Notes under the pieces: generated by a model
Databases searched by the model: none
What the model was told of the DNA's origin: nothing
Seen by the model: the letters and a program-made list of their open reading frames with translations, nothing else
Translations under genes and position numbers: made by a program
Assembly (NCBI GenBank): GCA_008638375.1
Contig: CM018038.1
Span: 31,758,383 to 31,822,382, forward strand
Origin: Nyssa sinensis
Lineage: Eukaryota > Streptophyta > Magnoliopsida > Cornales > Nyssaceae
Direction of reading: 5' to 3'
Length of the DNA stretch: 64,000 nt
Shown: positions 12,846 through 24,911 of the stretch, in pieces
How positions within the stretch are numbered: position 1 is the stretch's first letter
Layout: the number at the start of each line of letters is the position of its first letter

Positions 12846-14295
12846 TCATGCCCAAATATATACCCTAGAGGGGGGTGAATAAAATATTTTATAAATATTG
12901 ACAACTTTTACAAACTTTAAAAATGAACGCAAGATATGTACAAATATATAAAAGAGTAGAGAGAGAAAGAGACAGCAAACACATCGATTTTTATGAGGTT
13001 CAAAAAACTTCCTAAGGTCTCAACTCAAGCATCCACACTTGAGTTTTTCCACTATCTTGTTCTCTTTCGGAAGTGGATGTCAAACATTTATAACAAGAGC
13101 TCTTAACTCTTTACCCAACAAAATATCCCATTTTTTTTTCACAAGGGTAGCACATATCTAAAAATCTTACCGTAATGAGAAGATACAAAGTTGTTTACTA
13201 ACAAGTACTCTTTTGAAGAGTTGATTGGTACAACAAATGCTCACTCTCTAAAGATTGATTAAATGTAAGTTCAGAGTTTTGAAGATGAGTAAAACTTTTA
13301 AATCTAGATTTTTAATAAATGAGATCTATGGTAAAGAACAAAGATGTTGTAAAGAGATATCAATAAAAGTTATAAAGAAGCTCTATTTATAGCCCTTTAA
13401 AAAATATGTTTGTTCGATCCAAAATAGATTTGTTTCCCCCTTTTTCATCTATTCAAAATTTGAATTTTTGAGTACTAATCGAAAAAAATAGTTGATTGGT
13501 TTCACCAATTAGTTGACTGGATGAAGATCTACTCGATTGGAGAGTTGACCAATCAACTTAACTAATTTGTTTAGAGGATTTGAAATTCATGTGTGCAAGT
13601 ACATTCAGTTGATTAGTTCTTGGAGTCAGTCGACTAGTGTTTTGGTACACTATTTTTGTTTTTGAAAGTTAGGCAACTGATTCATTCAGTTAGTTGATTG
13701 GTTTGGACAGTAGGTTTAGGTTGTGTACAAAAATGATTACTCAATCGACTAATTCTTGTAACCAGTCAATTGGTTTAAACAGTTTAAGACTTCTTGCTTA
13801 TTTTCACTAATGTTCCTTATTCAAAAATGGTTTGATCTTTCAAAACTTAAAGTATATTAATGCATTGATTTGAAAAATTATTTTAGAATTAGTTCTGGTA
13901 GATCATTTAAATATTAAGAGCTTTTGTTTAATGATAAATCTAAACATAATTCACTCAAAACACAAAATAAGAAAAATAAAGTCTTCATGACAAGATTCTA
14001 TTTGCTTGAATTTTCATGACAAGATTCTATTTGCTTGTCTTGGTTTCTTAGGTTTGAGTGTATCTATTTGCTTGAATTTTCATGACAAGATTCTAGTTGA
14101 TTGGATTATGATTTTAACACTTCTAGTTTGAGTGGAGTTACTCGATGAACTTTGTCATTTCTTGGTCAACAATCTTTTTTGACCTAGATAACCTATTTGC
14201 GTTATTACTGGATAAAACATTAGTCTACATACATAATGCCTTATTATCATCAAAATTATTGAAATGCTCTTGGTTGAAAACCTTTAGGGCTAACA
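12846..14295 (-). mobile_element. Solo LTR with 5-bp TSD CTCGT
   Basis: CTCGT occurs directly on both sides (12841-12845 and 14296-14300), and removing the insert restores a continuous PBS-to-gag leader of the host element. Read on the minus strand it starts TGTTAGCCCTAAAGG and ends in a C-run block (CACCCCCCTCTAGGG) close to the terminus, a layout of copia-type LTRs. It shares its 5' part with the fragment at 7562-8365. It is non-coding and 1450 bp long. The left terminus is TCATGCCC rather than TGCCC, so that edge may be off by three bases. Confidence 0.75.
13984..14096. repeat. Local triplication of a ~30-bp word
   Basis: TTCATGACAAGATTCTA occurs near 13984, 14021 and 14079, each near TATTTGCTTGAATTT or TTTGCTTG. 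This is a local duplication inside the solo LTR. Confidence 0.8.
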
Positions 14296-14301
14296 CTCGT
14301 A

Positions 14302-14311
14302 ATGATACCAA
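14302..14311 (-). other. PBS-like site of the short minus-strand element
   Basis: The minus strand reads TTGGTATCAT, matching the first nine bases of the initiator-Met-type PBS TTGGTATCAGAGC. It lies two bases inside the LTR edge at 14314. Confidence 0.5.
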
Positions 14312-14313
14312 TT

Positions 14314-14607
14314 AAGAAGAATGGAAACGTGAGAAAGAATTGAAAATGTCGAATTTCTTAAATTCAAATAATACAGGGATTACTCACCCAACATGAGAAG
14401 AATTTTACAAAATTTGAAACTATAATTTATTTGCTTTAACTAGGAAAGCACAACTCCTATACTAATCTTAATAAAATTTTAAAAATAAATATTTTATCTA
14501 AAATAACTAATTTGAGATGAGTTCAAATTTTAAAATTAAAGAATTCATACAATAACTTTGAAACAAATATTCATGTTTTTAGCAAATAGCATATCTATCT
14601 TGCATCA
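14314..14607 (-). repeat. 5' LTR of the short minus-strand element
   Basis: Partner of 11338-11684. On the minus strand it starts TGATGCAAGATAGATATGC and ends just before the PBS-like site. The candidate TSD TAATT follows at 14608-14612. Confidence 0.6.
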
Positions 14608-14612
14608 TAATT

Positions 14613-14940
14613 AAAACTAATATTAAGCTGGGAATTAAAATCTAACCCTTATCCAAGGAAAAATTATTCCATGGGATGGTCACTCTTTATTATTATCTAA
14701 TATGATGTGATTACCCCTCACAATAACAATTTGTTATTTCTATGAAATAGTGAGTTATCTTAAATTATGAAAAATTTGAAATCATATAAGAGGTTATTAA
14801 TCCGAATAATGATATAGAATGACTGTACTAACATTTAAGTGGATTGTGTTTGGATAGGCATATATGTGTAAGTACAAGAATTTAACTCAACCTAACACAA
14901 CCCAATTCACATATTGCACTTGAAAATACTAGAAGGAACA
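14613..14940. other. Spacer before the copia insertion
   Basis: A+T-rich, non-coding. It includes 'ccttatccaaggaaaaattattccatggg', a word type common in plant MITEs, but no inverted termini were found. Its last bases are the left TSD region of the copia element. Confidence 0.5.
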
Positions 14941-14945
14941 CTTTT

Positions 14946-15245
14946 TGTTGGATATTGGGACATGTTTGACCCGAACCTATAGCCATTCGGGCACCTACAA
15001 GATTTGAATAAGACTTGTGATAAGATTAAAGTTCTTGTCATTATCTTGTTGGTTTCAAATTTCAACCAATTCAGATATATACCGCATTTTTTGTTGCGTG
15101 ATGGGTGTGAGATGATATTTTGGTTATTCGCCAACTCTCCTGTTTCCTGATTTTTTCTCCTGTTTCCTGATTTTTTCCAGTTCTCTCTGAGATTCTTTCG
15201 AGGATACCATCGCGAGACCTTTGGACTTGGATTGTGGAAATACAT
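14946..15245 (+). repeat. Copia 5' LTR, first part
   Basis: Matches 45967-46250 of the 3' LTR at most positions. It is interrupted at 15246 by a solo LTR. The last five bases (TACAT) are the left copy of that insert's TSD. Confidence 0.9.
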
Positions 15246-17022
15246 TGTCACGACTCGTAACCCACCCTTTGCAGATTAAGGGTCGCGGGAGCGGCCCTTG
15301 AGCCGTCCCTAATAAATTCTAATTAAGGATCAATAATAATATTACAGATTAGATAATTAAGTACTAGAATCATAATAGGGTTTACAGACCAAGATAAAAG
15401 TAATTCTTAAATTCAGATCCTTAAACAAAAAAGGCATCCCCAAGATGTGGATCATGGGAGAGAAAAGACTATAACATACTTAGTCTATTACAATTTATAA
15501 CAAAAATCCACCATTACATGTGGAAGACTATCCGTGAGCAAAAAGGCGACGCCTGTTAGCAGTGAACACCCTATGATCCTCTTACAACATCCTTTCTTGA
15601 AAAAAAATGTTATATTTCTAGAGTGAGCTAACTTAGCTCAGTTAGTAAATTTCTTTGCTCTGCCATGGGTCAGGATTAGTTTAAATAGAAGAATGCAATC
15701 AAATGGCAAGAAAGGATATAACAAATAGCTAGTCTCCAAGGAAAGTAGATCAACAAAGATGACTCATGGGTCCAGAAGGCATATACCAAGGCAGTTTGAA
15801 AAAGGCGATGTAAATAGTTTAGCAAGTCAATAATAGGAATTTAGCATATACAACAATCAGCTGCCACAAATCATGAGATATCAAATTGAGTCCAAAAATA
15901 GGCTTGCAAAGCGTATCAACAAACAAAGAGTGCATCATCAGATTATGATTCAAATAAAAGATATGAGATACTGACAAAATAGGTGCATCAACAAATAGGG
16001 TCAGACTACCCCCAAAAACACTCATTCAGGTTCACCCCTCATTCGGGTTCCTAAATAGCACTAAAGCTCGTATCATATATCATGTCCTCCATAGACTAAG
16101 TGTTGGGTATCATTCCCAATCACCGACCCGTAGGTCCAAATCAACATCTATGGAATCAGATGGATGTTGTGACAGAACACAACTCCCGACACTCATAATA
16201 ATATCATGATTAGCGAAATTCCACAAGGAATGCACATATACGTGGAATATCAAATTCTCAACAATGAGAAACATAATAGTTTCCAATATCCAAATCAAAG
16301 GTATAGAAATGTGCAAGCAATCACATAAAGATATTGGTAAATGAAATCTCATCATATCTACAAGGAAGTACAAGTTTCAAATTGTGAAATCAATAAATGT
16401 TAGGTATGTATAAGAGTACAAATTGGCATCATCGAGAAAATACAAGTGTGACATGGCTACGAAAATACCACATATTAGAGTTCGGCTTTACTTACCTAAA
16501 AAATGGTTCCTCCTCCTTACAATGGAAATCAAACCTCCTTCTCCTTTCCTTTTGATGATCTTATAATCAGGAAACATTATTTAATTCGATATTGTTCATA
16601 GACTTAACTGATTTTATGGATGGATTTATGATCTTTTAGTCTTATGGATCGTGTTTTAAAGTGTCCTAAAAATGGCTAGTGTTGCATATCTGTATTTTAA
16701 GTATTTTATTTGGCAAGACAGACCCCACCGTTGGGTCCGGAACGTCGAAGAAAGTCAATTTAGGCCTTCATGGATTTCCATTTGGCTTCATGTATCATTA
16801 GGGGTAAAATGGTAATTTTATATTTTTATGTGTCTAAATTTTTGGGGCCTCATCTAGTAAAATGGACCTCACCATTGGGTCTAAAACGTCATAAAAATTT
16901 AGAATGCACTACCCCTTTATTTTATTTGGGTAACAGGAACATTTTACCAAATTAAATTAATTAAATTATTTATTTTATATGTTATATATATATGCAGTCG
17001 ATATTTCGACAAAGTGTCACAG

Positions 17023-17086
17023 CGGCATAGTGGCTCACGTGTGGGGGTTAAAACCCTCACATACATGAGGTCCTTGTTTCAAATTT
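17023..17086 (+). other. tRNA/SINE-like A and B box pair (weak)
   Basis: CGGCATAGTGG at 17023-17033 resembles a pol III A box, and 'tgtttcaaatt' near 17075-17086 a B box, about 42 bases apart. The B box has an extra T. No tRNA cloverleaf or 3' CCA was found. A similar, better pair occurs in another long LTR at 28576 and 28734. Confidence 0.3.
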
Positions 17087-18180
17087 GGGGAGCTACGACT
17101 CTTTTTTTTTTTTTTTCTTCTGATTTTTGGTTGGCCAAACAACGGATAAGGGATTAAATCAAGGATAGTCTATCCTCATTCCATCTTTGCTTATCAAATC
17201 AGGGATTCCTACACTCGTTGCCAAACAGTCCCAAACTAATTTAAATTTTAAAACTTTAACACCTAAACGATGCCGTCCTACTAAAGATCCAAACCCATTT
17301 TATTTTTTGGTCGGGGCCCGACCTGAGACCCGACTTGCACAGTGCCTTGGTTCCCAATTCTTCAGCGAGGGCTCCAGTGGTCTTCTCCGGCACCGGTGAC
17401 CATCGCCGACCATTTTCTGATGGAAACTCAATGTGGTTCGAATCCAAATTCAGCAAGGATTCCATATATGGTATCGATTTTTTGATTTGATGGTTTCTTA
17501 GGCTCGAAAGAGGGTGTTACAGTCAGGCTTCGACGAGGGCTCGACTTTTAGTGAGCTATACATCTTCTATTTCGAAGCTTTTTAGCCACCATTTTTGCCC
17601 CAAATCCCTCCTATATGTTTTTGTGTGTGTGAGGAGTATTTCCCCGTTCCTAAAACCCAACAAAACAAGCTCAATCACAAGTTGTCAATTTTACTTCCCC
17701 CAACTATAACCATTGTTTCCTCAATGGTTTCTTAACCATTTTTTTGTGATTCAAGTTGCAGAACACTCCTTGTTTCATGCTCTTTTTAGCCTTGTAGTTA
17801 GTTTTAAGTTTTATTAAAATTAGCTCAAAAACTCAATTTTTACAAGTTGTGGGTTTTAGGTTTCCTTAGGCTTTTCTTAGCTCAAACCTCCTCAATTTTC
17901 TTCCATTTTCTTTCCTATACAACATAACACACATGCATGCATGTATAAATTCAGAAAACAGTAGCTACACAAAAAAAATTCCTAGAGAAAGAAGTTACCT
18001 CTTTCTCCCTCTCTTTAGTTTTCTCTTTCCTCTTCTTTTCCTCCTCTCGATTGGATCTTTGGGTCTGCTTGTCTCAGACAGTGCAACATTCACTCCTTCT
18101 TTTTCTTTCTCTTCTTCCTTCTTCTTCTTCTTATTCACTTTCTTTTTCTATTCTCTCTCTCTAGTCATCTGTTATAGACA

Positions 18181-18292
18181 TGCACACACACACACACACT
18201 CAATCTCAGCTCTGATCACACACAATGTTTACTCATTGCACACACACACACATATATATATGTCATATGTATATATATATATATATCATATG

Positions 18293-18335
<43 letters not shown>

Positions 18336-18336
18336 C
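18181..18336. repeat. CA and TA microsatellites
   Basis: CA blocks at about 18183-18200 and 18238-18253 are followed by TATA-rich runs to 18336. They sit in the 3' part of the solo LTR, in the same place as similar blocks in the other long LTRs. Confidence 0.9.
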
Positions 18337-18961
18337 AGATTGTGTATGGATTCTAATTGGGTGAGAGAGTGGTCCAATGAGGTGTAAAAACCTCAGCTTT
18401 TGAGCATGCAGGCTTGGGCTTAATATGGGTTATGTATATATCTTGTGGGATATATAGCACAAAAGTGTTTTAGCCCAACTAGAAATATTTTTGGGTATAA
18501 AATTGTCCCCCTTTTTTGGTCTTGGGTTCAAGTCTCTTGGCCAACACTTTTGGCCTTATTTTCATTCTTTTTCTCTTCTTATGTTTTGTTTGGCATTTTG
18601 GGTGTGTTTGTTAAATTTTAGAAGTTGTATTTCAATTCTCCTAAAAACCTCTTTGTATTCTCGCAGTGTTTTTGATTTTTGTATGCTTATTTTTCATGTC
18701 ATTTATTTTTATTTTTGACACGTTACATTGTGTTTTACTTATACAAAAAATATATTGTATTTTATCAAAAGATTCTTGATTAAATTTTTTTTACTCGCGT
18801 ATCGCGCTAGTTTGCCCAATTGTAATTCGTGCACAAATTTTAATATTCACGGGTTACCAATTCAATATAGGATGTCTAGTTAATTAATATATAATTAATT
18901 TCATAAAAAGAGGCATTAGCATAAATTACTTTGCCTAATTGGGTTGCGATATTACATACAT

Positions 18962-19125
18962 AGGCGACTCAATTTTGTAGTTGTCCTATTGATGAGAAAG
19001 TCTTCTACATCGACGCACATGACGGAGAAGCTCGTAACACAAGCTGGTTTCTTCCGCTTCCGCGAACCCGGACTACAAGAAGTAACCAGGTTCACACCCG
19101 ATTAATATTTCATATTTTTCCTTCA
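18962..19125 (+). repeat. Copia 5' LTR, second part
   Basis: Continues the 5' LTR after the solo LTR and its TSD. It matches 46244-46407, including 'ccgcttccgcgaacccg' and the terminal TTTTTCCTTCA. Both parts together make about 464 bp, against 441 bp for the 3' LTR. Confidence 0.9.
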
Positions 19126-19139
19126 TTGGTATCAGAGCC
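19126..19139 (+). other. Primer binding site, initiator-Met-tRNA type
   Basis: TTGGTATCAGAGCC directly follows the LTR terminus CTTCA. TGGTATCAGAGC is the usual plant retrotransposon PBS complementary to the 3' end of initiator tRNA-Met, where minus-strand DNA synthesis begins. Confidence 0.92.
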
Positions 19140-22100
19140 ATATATGCTTGTGATTCACTTCTATGTTAAGATGCATGTTTAAATTTGTGAGTAATTTATC
19201 GCATATGCAAAATGGGTTTGCAAAATTACACAAAAAGTTTAACCGTATGAGTGTTTTTTAAACAAAAACATTTTAGAAACATTTTGAACGATCTGCCACG
19301 GTGGATGTGTTCGTAATATCTCAATTAGTAAGTTCTTAAAATTTTAGGATGATCCACCGTCGGATCTATGAGAAATATGAGTTTAAAGTCTTGATTTTTT
19401 TTAAGAAAATACAACTTTAATTTGAATTTTTGAGTTTTAATACGATCTATTAAACCTCGATTATTGTGCATGAAATTTATATCGATCTATTTCATGTTTC
19501 AAGAGCTTTCCAATGATATATGGTACACAAATGTTTGTCAAAAAATAAGTGAGCTATGAGATTCCAAAGTTTGACTTAACCATGGCCAAACCTTGTTGAT
19601 GAAGAAGAAGAATTGAAGGGGAATACAACCCCCACTCTCAGCGGGGCGCGTGATAGCACTTGCATCATCTTCTGGGGCTTATTTTTTGACACCTCTAGAG
19701 AGTGTCTCATGCTCACAAGATTTTGAGCTTATATATGTATTTTTGTAATTTTTTGACTTCTTGAATTATTTAAAATTAATTTTTTATTGGGTAAAAAGTG
19801 TTTAAACATTTAATTAAATAATTTTATAAAAACTCCATAACGTTATATTTATGATTAAAACTACATATCAGTGTTTAGTACACTATTGAGGGCCCAAATT
19901 ATTCTTTGGTGAATTTTCTACTTATTTTTTTTATATTTTTGGGGCTTTAAAAATTAGTTTTTTATCCCAAAAATTGGTTAAAACTTCTAGAAAAATTATT
20001 TTAAATGTGAAACATTTTTAGAAAGGCTCTAGAAATTAGGAACAATTATACTATGTGTGGATCATATTTTTTGGGTCATGTATGGATTATTTTTATTTTA
20101 ATTATTATGTGGATAATTATTTAGTGCATTATTATTGCAAAATATTGATCCTCATTAATTGTGAAACCCAAATACTCACTCCCATTGTGGTGAGGTGTGG
20201 TAAAGTCATCCATCAAGACTCATTATATTGTTATGCATGTGAATGTATGTTGTAATTGGATGGATTTATTTAATTGATGTTCTAGTACACTTGGTCGTTA
20301 TGATGTATGGATTATAAAGTTAATTTTGAGACATATGGGTCATTGGTGCGGAATCCCCATTTATTTTATTGCTTTTAGTAGATTAATGTAATAGGTTCAT
20401 TCTACAATGTAATAAATTTTTGAAAATGGTTCTATTTATTTATGAAGCCTTGTAAGGAGATGTGTTTTTGCAGCAAATTCATATATCAATAAATTATCCT
20501 TGGCATGTTGTACTAGAATGCCAATCAGCCTCAAGTGGAGTCTACTTTTTATTGGCTATTATTATTATGTGGATGAATTAAATTTATTTTAATTCAAAAT
20601 TATTGTGTGGATGAATAAAATTTCTTTTAATTCAAAATTATTTTGCTCGAAATTATTTAAAAATATACTTCTGTTTGCATAAATGGGAGATGATTATGAG
20701 CCTAGCGAAATTTTTGATTTCATTGTGTATAATAGAATAATATTTTTAATTAAATTTCTGGTAATAGAATAATATGATGAATGAATGCTTAAATGTCACA
20801 TTGCGCACTATAATAGTAGTGAAATAGTCTCAATGAATATGAATTTTGACTTGACCAAATGCTTAGAATGACCATATTACACATATAGTGTGTGTGTGTG
20901 TAGACATTAACTAATAGGAAACATAGTCCAATATCTTGAGACATGAAAGCCTGTCATAAATAATTAAGTTGTTAAATGCGCTTTATTATGTAGAGCAACA
21001 AATACATAATTCTCGTTGAAAAACTATTTGGATTAGTTCCACGACAAATATAGAATTGCCTTTGATGAGCAGCAAATTCTCGCCATAGAGTAACCAAACT
21101 CGTATCTAAAAAGTTTTTTTTTAAAAAAACCTACATAACACTACTTATTTAAATAAAACATTTTTCAAAAATATTGCATCATCTGGAGACAAAAGGTAGA
21201 GCGCCATGAGGAGAACTCTTAAGCTAACCTTGTCGCCTAGGGTGGGCCAAACATGACTTTTGGGCCTATGTTTATAGACAAGAAAGAATTGTTAACTAGG
21301 GTGGGGCTGAGAAACTTGTGCCAAAAGAAGGCAAGAAAGTCAAGGGCCATATGGGCATGCATGATAGATAATGAGATATATTATTAGAATGAGCTACTAT
21401 TTGAGAATAAAATGGATCATTTTGCTTGTAAGTGTACTAAGTCAAAGTTAACCATTTTATACAAAATAGAAAAAATATTGAGTAAAAAACATAAAATGGC
21501 ACGTAAAGAGCGTGACTTTACATTGCTCATAATGTTTTGGACATTATGCACATGTGGTAGTATAAGAATTAATCACCACAAGAGTGAGCTAATTAATATT
21601 TTTGAGTAACATATGACCTTATGATAAAATAATTGGATATTGGTGTTTGACTAGCCGATTGGTCCACCTCCAATCCAATTGATTTTTATCATTTTTTCAT
21701 CTTTAAATTTTAGTCCTTGGGACTGAATGGAACTATTTATTGTTTGTGAAATAATAGTTCAATGTAAATTGATTAGTTTGGTCTATCCCATGTTAGAAGC
21801 AGCTTCATTATTTGAGTATGATAGAGACTTTGTCTCATTGGATTATTTGTAAGACTTATCTCTTATGGCCTTCCACGATGTTATTTTTGGAGCAATAACA
21901 TGGACACATTGAACTAGATTGGATGGCTAGATTAGCTTGAGAAGACCTGTTGGGTTTACTCGTAAAACATCAGCCTATTAGTGTGTAAATCCTATTTAAT
22001 TGGAAAGGCATGTTTGAAACCTCATTTGTAAGGTAGATCGACTCTTTATCCATTTGAGCTAGTCTTAATAGCATATGCGAACTCGTGATGTTTTGAAAAT

Positions 22101-22403
22101 TGGGCAAATAGGAGAACCTCTTGTTTTCTTACTTTGTTACTTGCGCTATAATTGCTCACCAACTCAAGCGTTAGTTGTTTTAAGCATTGCTATAAGCATT
22201 AGTTTGCTTTAAGCATTTTTCAAGAGGTTGAGCATTTCAAAATGAAGAATTCAGAAATTTTTCACACTAATGGTAAGCGAGAGTACTTGTCTGATTAGTT
22301 CAAGATAATTAAGTGAGAAAAATGAGAAAATAGATTTTGTTATATATGGTTAGGTCGATGATGGCATAAATATTTATTGTGTGTCCTATATCCTTAACCA
22401 AGT
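19140..22403 (+). pseudogene. Copia interior part 1: leader and decayed gag region
   Basis: There is no long open frame. The sequence is A+T-rich with many stops. A short local duplication with TGTGGATGAAT and TTTTAATTCAAAATTA lies near 20575-20640. A 65-residue frame at 21412-21609 contains HFACKCTKS, which resembles the second half of a gag zinc knuckle (GHFA..C). Position between PBS and RT fits gag to protease. The individual domains cannot be drawn. Confidence 0.5.
21412..21609 (+). pseudogene. Possible gag zinc-knuckle remnant of the copia element
   Basis: The frame begins MDHFACKCTKSKL. Plant copia gag proteins carry a CX2CX4HX4C knuckle whose second half usually reads GHFA..C followed by basic residues. 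Here only the His and two Cys remain and the upstream CX2C is not in frame. The later WTLCTCGS could be a decayed protease approach, but that is speculative. Confidence 0.3.
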
Positions 22404-24906
22404 TGTCACACCCCAAATTCCCAAAGACCCGAGTTGTGATCGAGTTCCTATAGTACATCTAGTAATATTTAAAGTTCACCCTACTTGATCTTCATTCTAT
22501 GAATTATACTATTTAATACTTAAATATTATACATTATTTCTTGAACCCTATGCATAAAAAAAAAATCAGATTCATTTAGGATACAACCTATGATTCATTT
22601 CTTTTTTTTGTTCACTAAACAGTTCAATCCTGTTTGAAACCCCATATCTCTCAACCCATAAGACCTAATATCTTGATATTTTTAGAGCATGTTCTAAATA
22701 TGAATTTACTTTCAGTGAGATTTGGAATTACTCAAAAATACATCCTATAGCTCAAGTTATTAACAAAAAGGTGAAGGTAGGTCTGAACTGCTTTATTCAC
22801 ACAACAGGTCCGCCTTGTTTAAAGCTTTGTATCTCCTAATTTATAAAACCTTATGTTATGAAATTTATATTCCATATTCCACTATAAGTCTCATTTCCAT
22901 AGAACTTGGAAGCACTCAAAAAGAGTACCTAGAACTCAAGTTATGGACTGATTTGTAAACAGTGGTTAGATTCTATGCAGGTTTTTTAAAATCAGCATAA
23001 ATCCCTCAATATTTGCCTAATTAATGTCATTATTAATCCATTTGAAAGCTAAGACAAGGAGGTTTAATTCTGAAAAATATGAAATTCTAATTCTTTAGAA
23101 TGTAAGAGATATGAGCTTTCAAAGTGGGTTGCTCTACATAACCTTTGGCAGAAATGCTAAACTCATACCAATATCATTTCACATTTAGTTATATATAATT
23201 TAAACTACAACTACATGTTTCATTTCTAAAAATAAGTACACAAGTAATCAAGCTCCTCATGGAAATTTCATGATGTCCAAGTGAACAAATAAAGGTCATT
23301 CTATAGGAGATTTTAGTGGTTCTTCAATTGCTACCCAACATAACCGATTTCAACTATATATACCTGTTCAAGAGTTATTAAAAAATGAACATAAATACAT
23401 TCTTCACATGATGGTCATCTAAGTATACAAAAATGATATCTTCCCAAAAATAGCTTGGTGATAGTGGTCCTTCAATTCGCGGTGGTTTCCTTGTTTGCTC
23501 CTACATCGAGTAAAGGTCAGTTCAACAACCCCAGTAGAATAAATCTAAACATAGGCAAGAACATGTGTTGACACATGTATGCTTGTGTACGTGTAGTGAC
23601 AACCAAGTACTTATCAAGCATGCTTTGTCAATAATAAGAATTCAAACCAAAAATTAAGTTCTCATGTGCTAAAACATATAAGTATTACAAAGAAACATTA
23701 TCAAGGAAATCAATATATATTATTCCAAAATTTATGGTTTCATTCCACTTGAGTTATTTCAATTATTCAAAGTTCCCATTTTCATCTCTCAAGTCTTAAT
23801 CTCAATACTATATTCCTAGTCGGCCCCCGGTGAGCCTTGTGTGCTTTATCGACTACTAACCCGATGAAGACATATGACCACCCACGCGGGTTTACGACTC
23901 GTAAGCCGAAGGGAAACACCATCCCAAACATTAATCAAAACCCCGGGTAAGCGTAATCTCACCATGTTCAAAATCACACAATTGACGTGCCCAATCTTAG
24001 GCCCATGTTCATCATTTTTCAAGTGTTCATTCTCACACTTCCAAGGGTTTATGATTCATGTTTGTGTTCACAATTCATCATATTTTCATCATAAGGGTTA
24101 AGCATTCAAGTAACTTTATCAAATTTTCATAATTTCACTTTAAGGATTCATTCAAGCAATTTCACAAACACCTTGCATGCCATTTATAATATCTAGCATA
24201 ATACACATAAAACCCATTTTGTGATTTCATCAATCAAACATTTTCATAATCAATCGGGAGTTATATCAACATCAAGATAGGATAAAAATCATTCATTTCA
24301 TAGCAAGAATTCAACTAATTCATAGATTTTCAAGGTACATGCAACATATGCCCAAAAATGTAAAAATTCACAATTCTATGGCAATAGATTAGATAGACAT
24401 GCAATGAACCTACCTATACACTTCCTATACCTAGGTTTAGAAATCTCTTACCTCAATTCTTCAAGTAGTGGTAGAAACCCTAAAGGTGATCTTAATGGTT
24501 TTGGTTAGAATCTTCAAAATCCTTAACTTTACTTGGTGCTTGTAGGTAGAATAGGGTTTGTGCTTCTTCAATATTCCAAAAGATGTCCCAAATCCTTAAA
24601 GAATCTCCCAATTTTCTTACTTTCCTTTCTTCCTCTCTTTCTCCCATTCTCTCCTCATTTTTACGTAAATGTGTGTGTGTGTTTCTAGTGTGTATCTTAG
24701 GTGTGTAGGGATTTTGGTTTTATAAGCCAAAAGCAAAACAAAATATGAAATTTCCTTTTTGCCCCTCCTTATTTCTTTTCCTTCTTTTTATTTTCAAGCC
24801 CATTTTAGTCATTTAATTTAACAAATTTTAATTTTTTAATAAAAGTTTGCATTATTATTATTTTATAATTTATAATTTAGGAAAAAAAATATTTTGGGTC
24901 TTTACA
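22404..24906 (+). mobile_element. 2.5 kb solo LTR (TGTCACACCCC...GGGTCTTTACA)
   Basis: Starts TGTCACACCCCAAATTCCC and ends GGGTCTTTACA. The flanks are CAAGT (22399-22403) and TAAGT (24907-24911), a TSD with one mismatch. It is non-coding. It shares 'gactactaacccgatg' and 'gcgggtttacgactcgtaa' (23849-23910) with the long LTR at 699-5278. It is inserted in the copia interior. Confidence 0.75.
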
Positions 24907-24911
24907 TAAGT

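Larger units (their letters stand above)
11338..14607 (-). mobile_element. Short decayed LTR element, minus strand, gypsy-like
   Basis: Diverged direct repeats at 11338-11684 and 14314-14607 flank an interior of about 1.2 kb once the solo LTR at 12846-14295 is removed. On the minus strand the order is: LTR, PBS-like TTGGTATCAT (14302-14311), a possible gag-like frame, a second frame, a block 'atccttgaggatgagttctt' typical of the 3' end of Ty3/Gypsy pol, then the second LTR. TAATT occurs at both outer edges (11333-11337 and 14608-14612), a candidate TSD. RT, RNase H and integrase are absent, so it looks like a non-autonomous deletion derivative. The LTRs do not end in CA, so the exact edges are uncertain. 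Confidence 0.55.
15246..18956 (+). mobile_element. 3.7 kb solo LTR (family TGTCACGAC...ATTACA), TSD TACAT
   Basis: Inserted in the copia 5' LTR with a perfect TSD TACAT (15241-15245, 18957-18961). It starts TGTCACGACTCGTAACCC and ends GGGTTGCGATATTACA. It has no coding region, and no second LTR is nested within it. A second copy of the same family lies at 26081-43995. Blocks include 'gagtgagctaactta' (15622), 'caccgacccgtaggtcc' (16122), gene-like high-GC words near 17300-17420, a TC-rich tract (18000-18150) and CA/TA repeats. Length and ends fit a long-LTR Ty3/Gypsy family (Tekay/Del-like). That lineage is inferred, since no internal domain is present. Confidence 0.82.

Noticed and set aside
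16110..16373. Minus-strand 87-residue frame in the TACAT solo LTR
   Set aside because: The corresponding region of the second family copy (30540-30830) does not keep the frame.
17933..18364. 143-residue frame with His/Tyr-Ile runs
   Set aside because: Encoded by TC-rich, CA and TA microsatellites of a solo LTR; the same effect gives frames at 4340-4690, 29559-30044 and 32862-33203.
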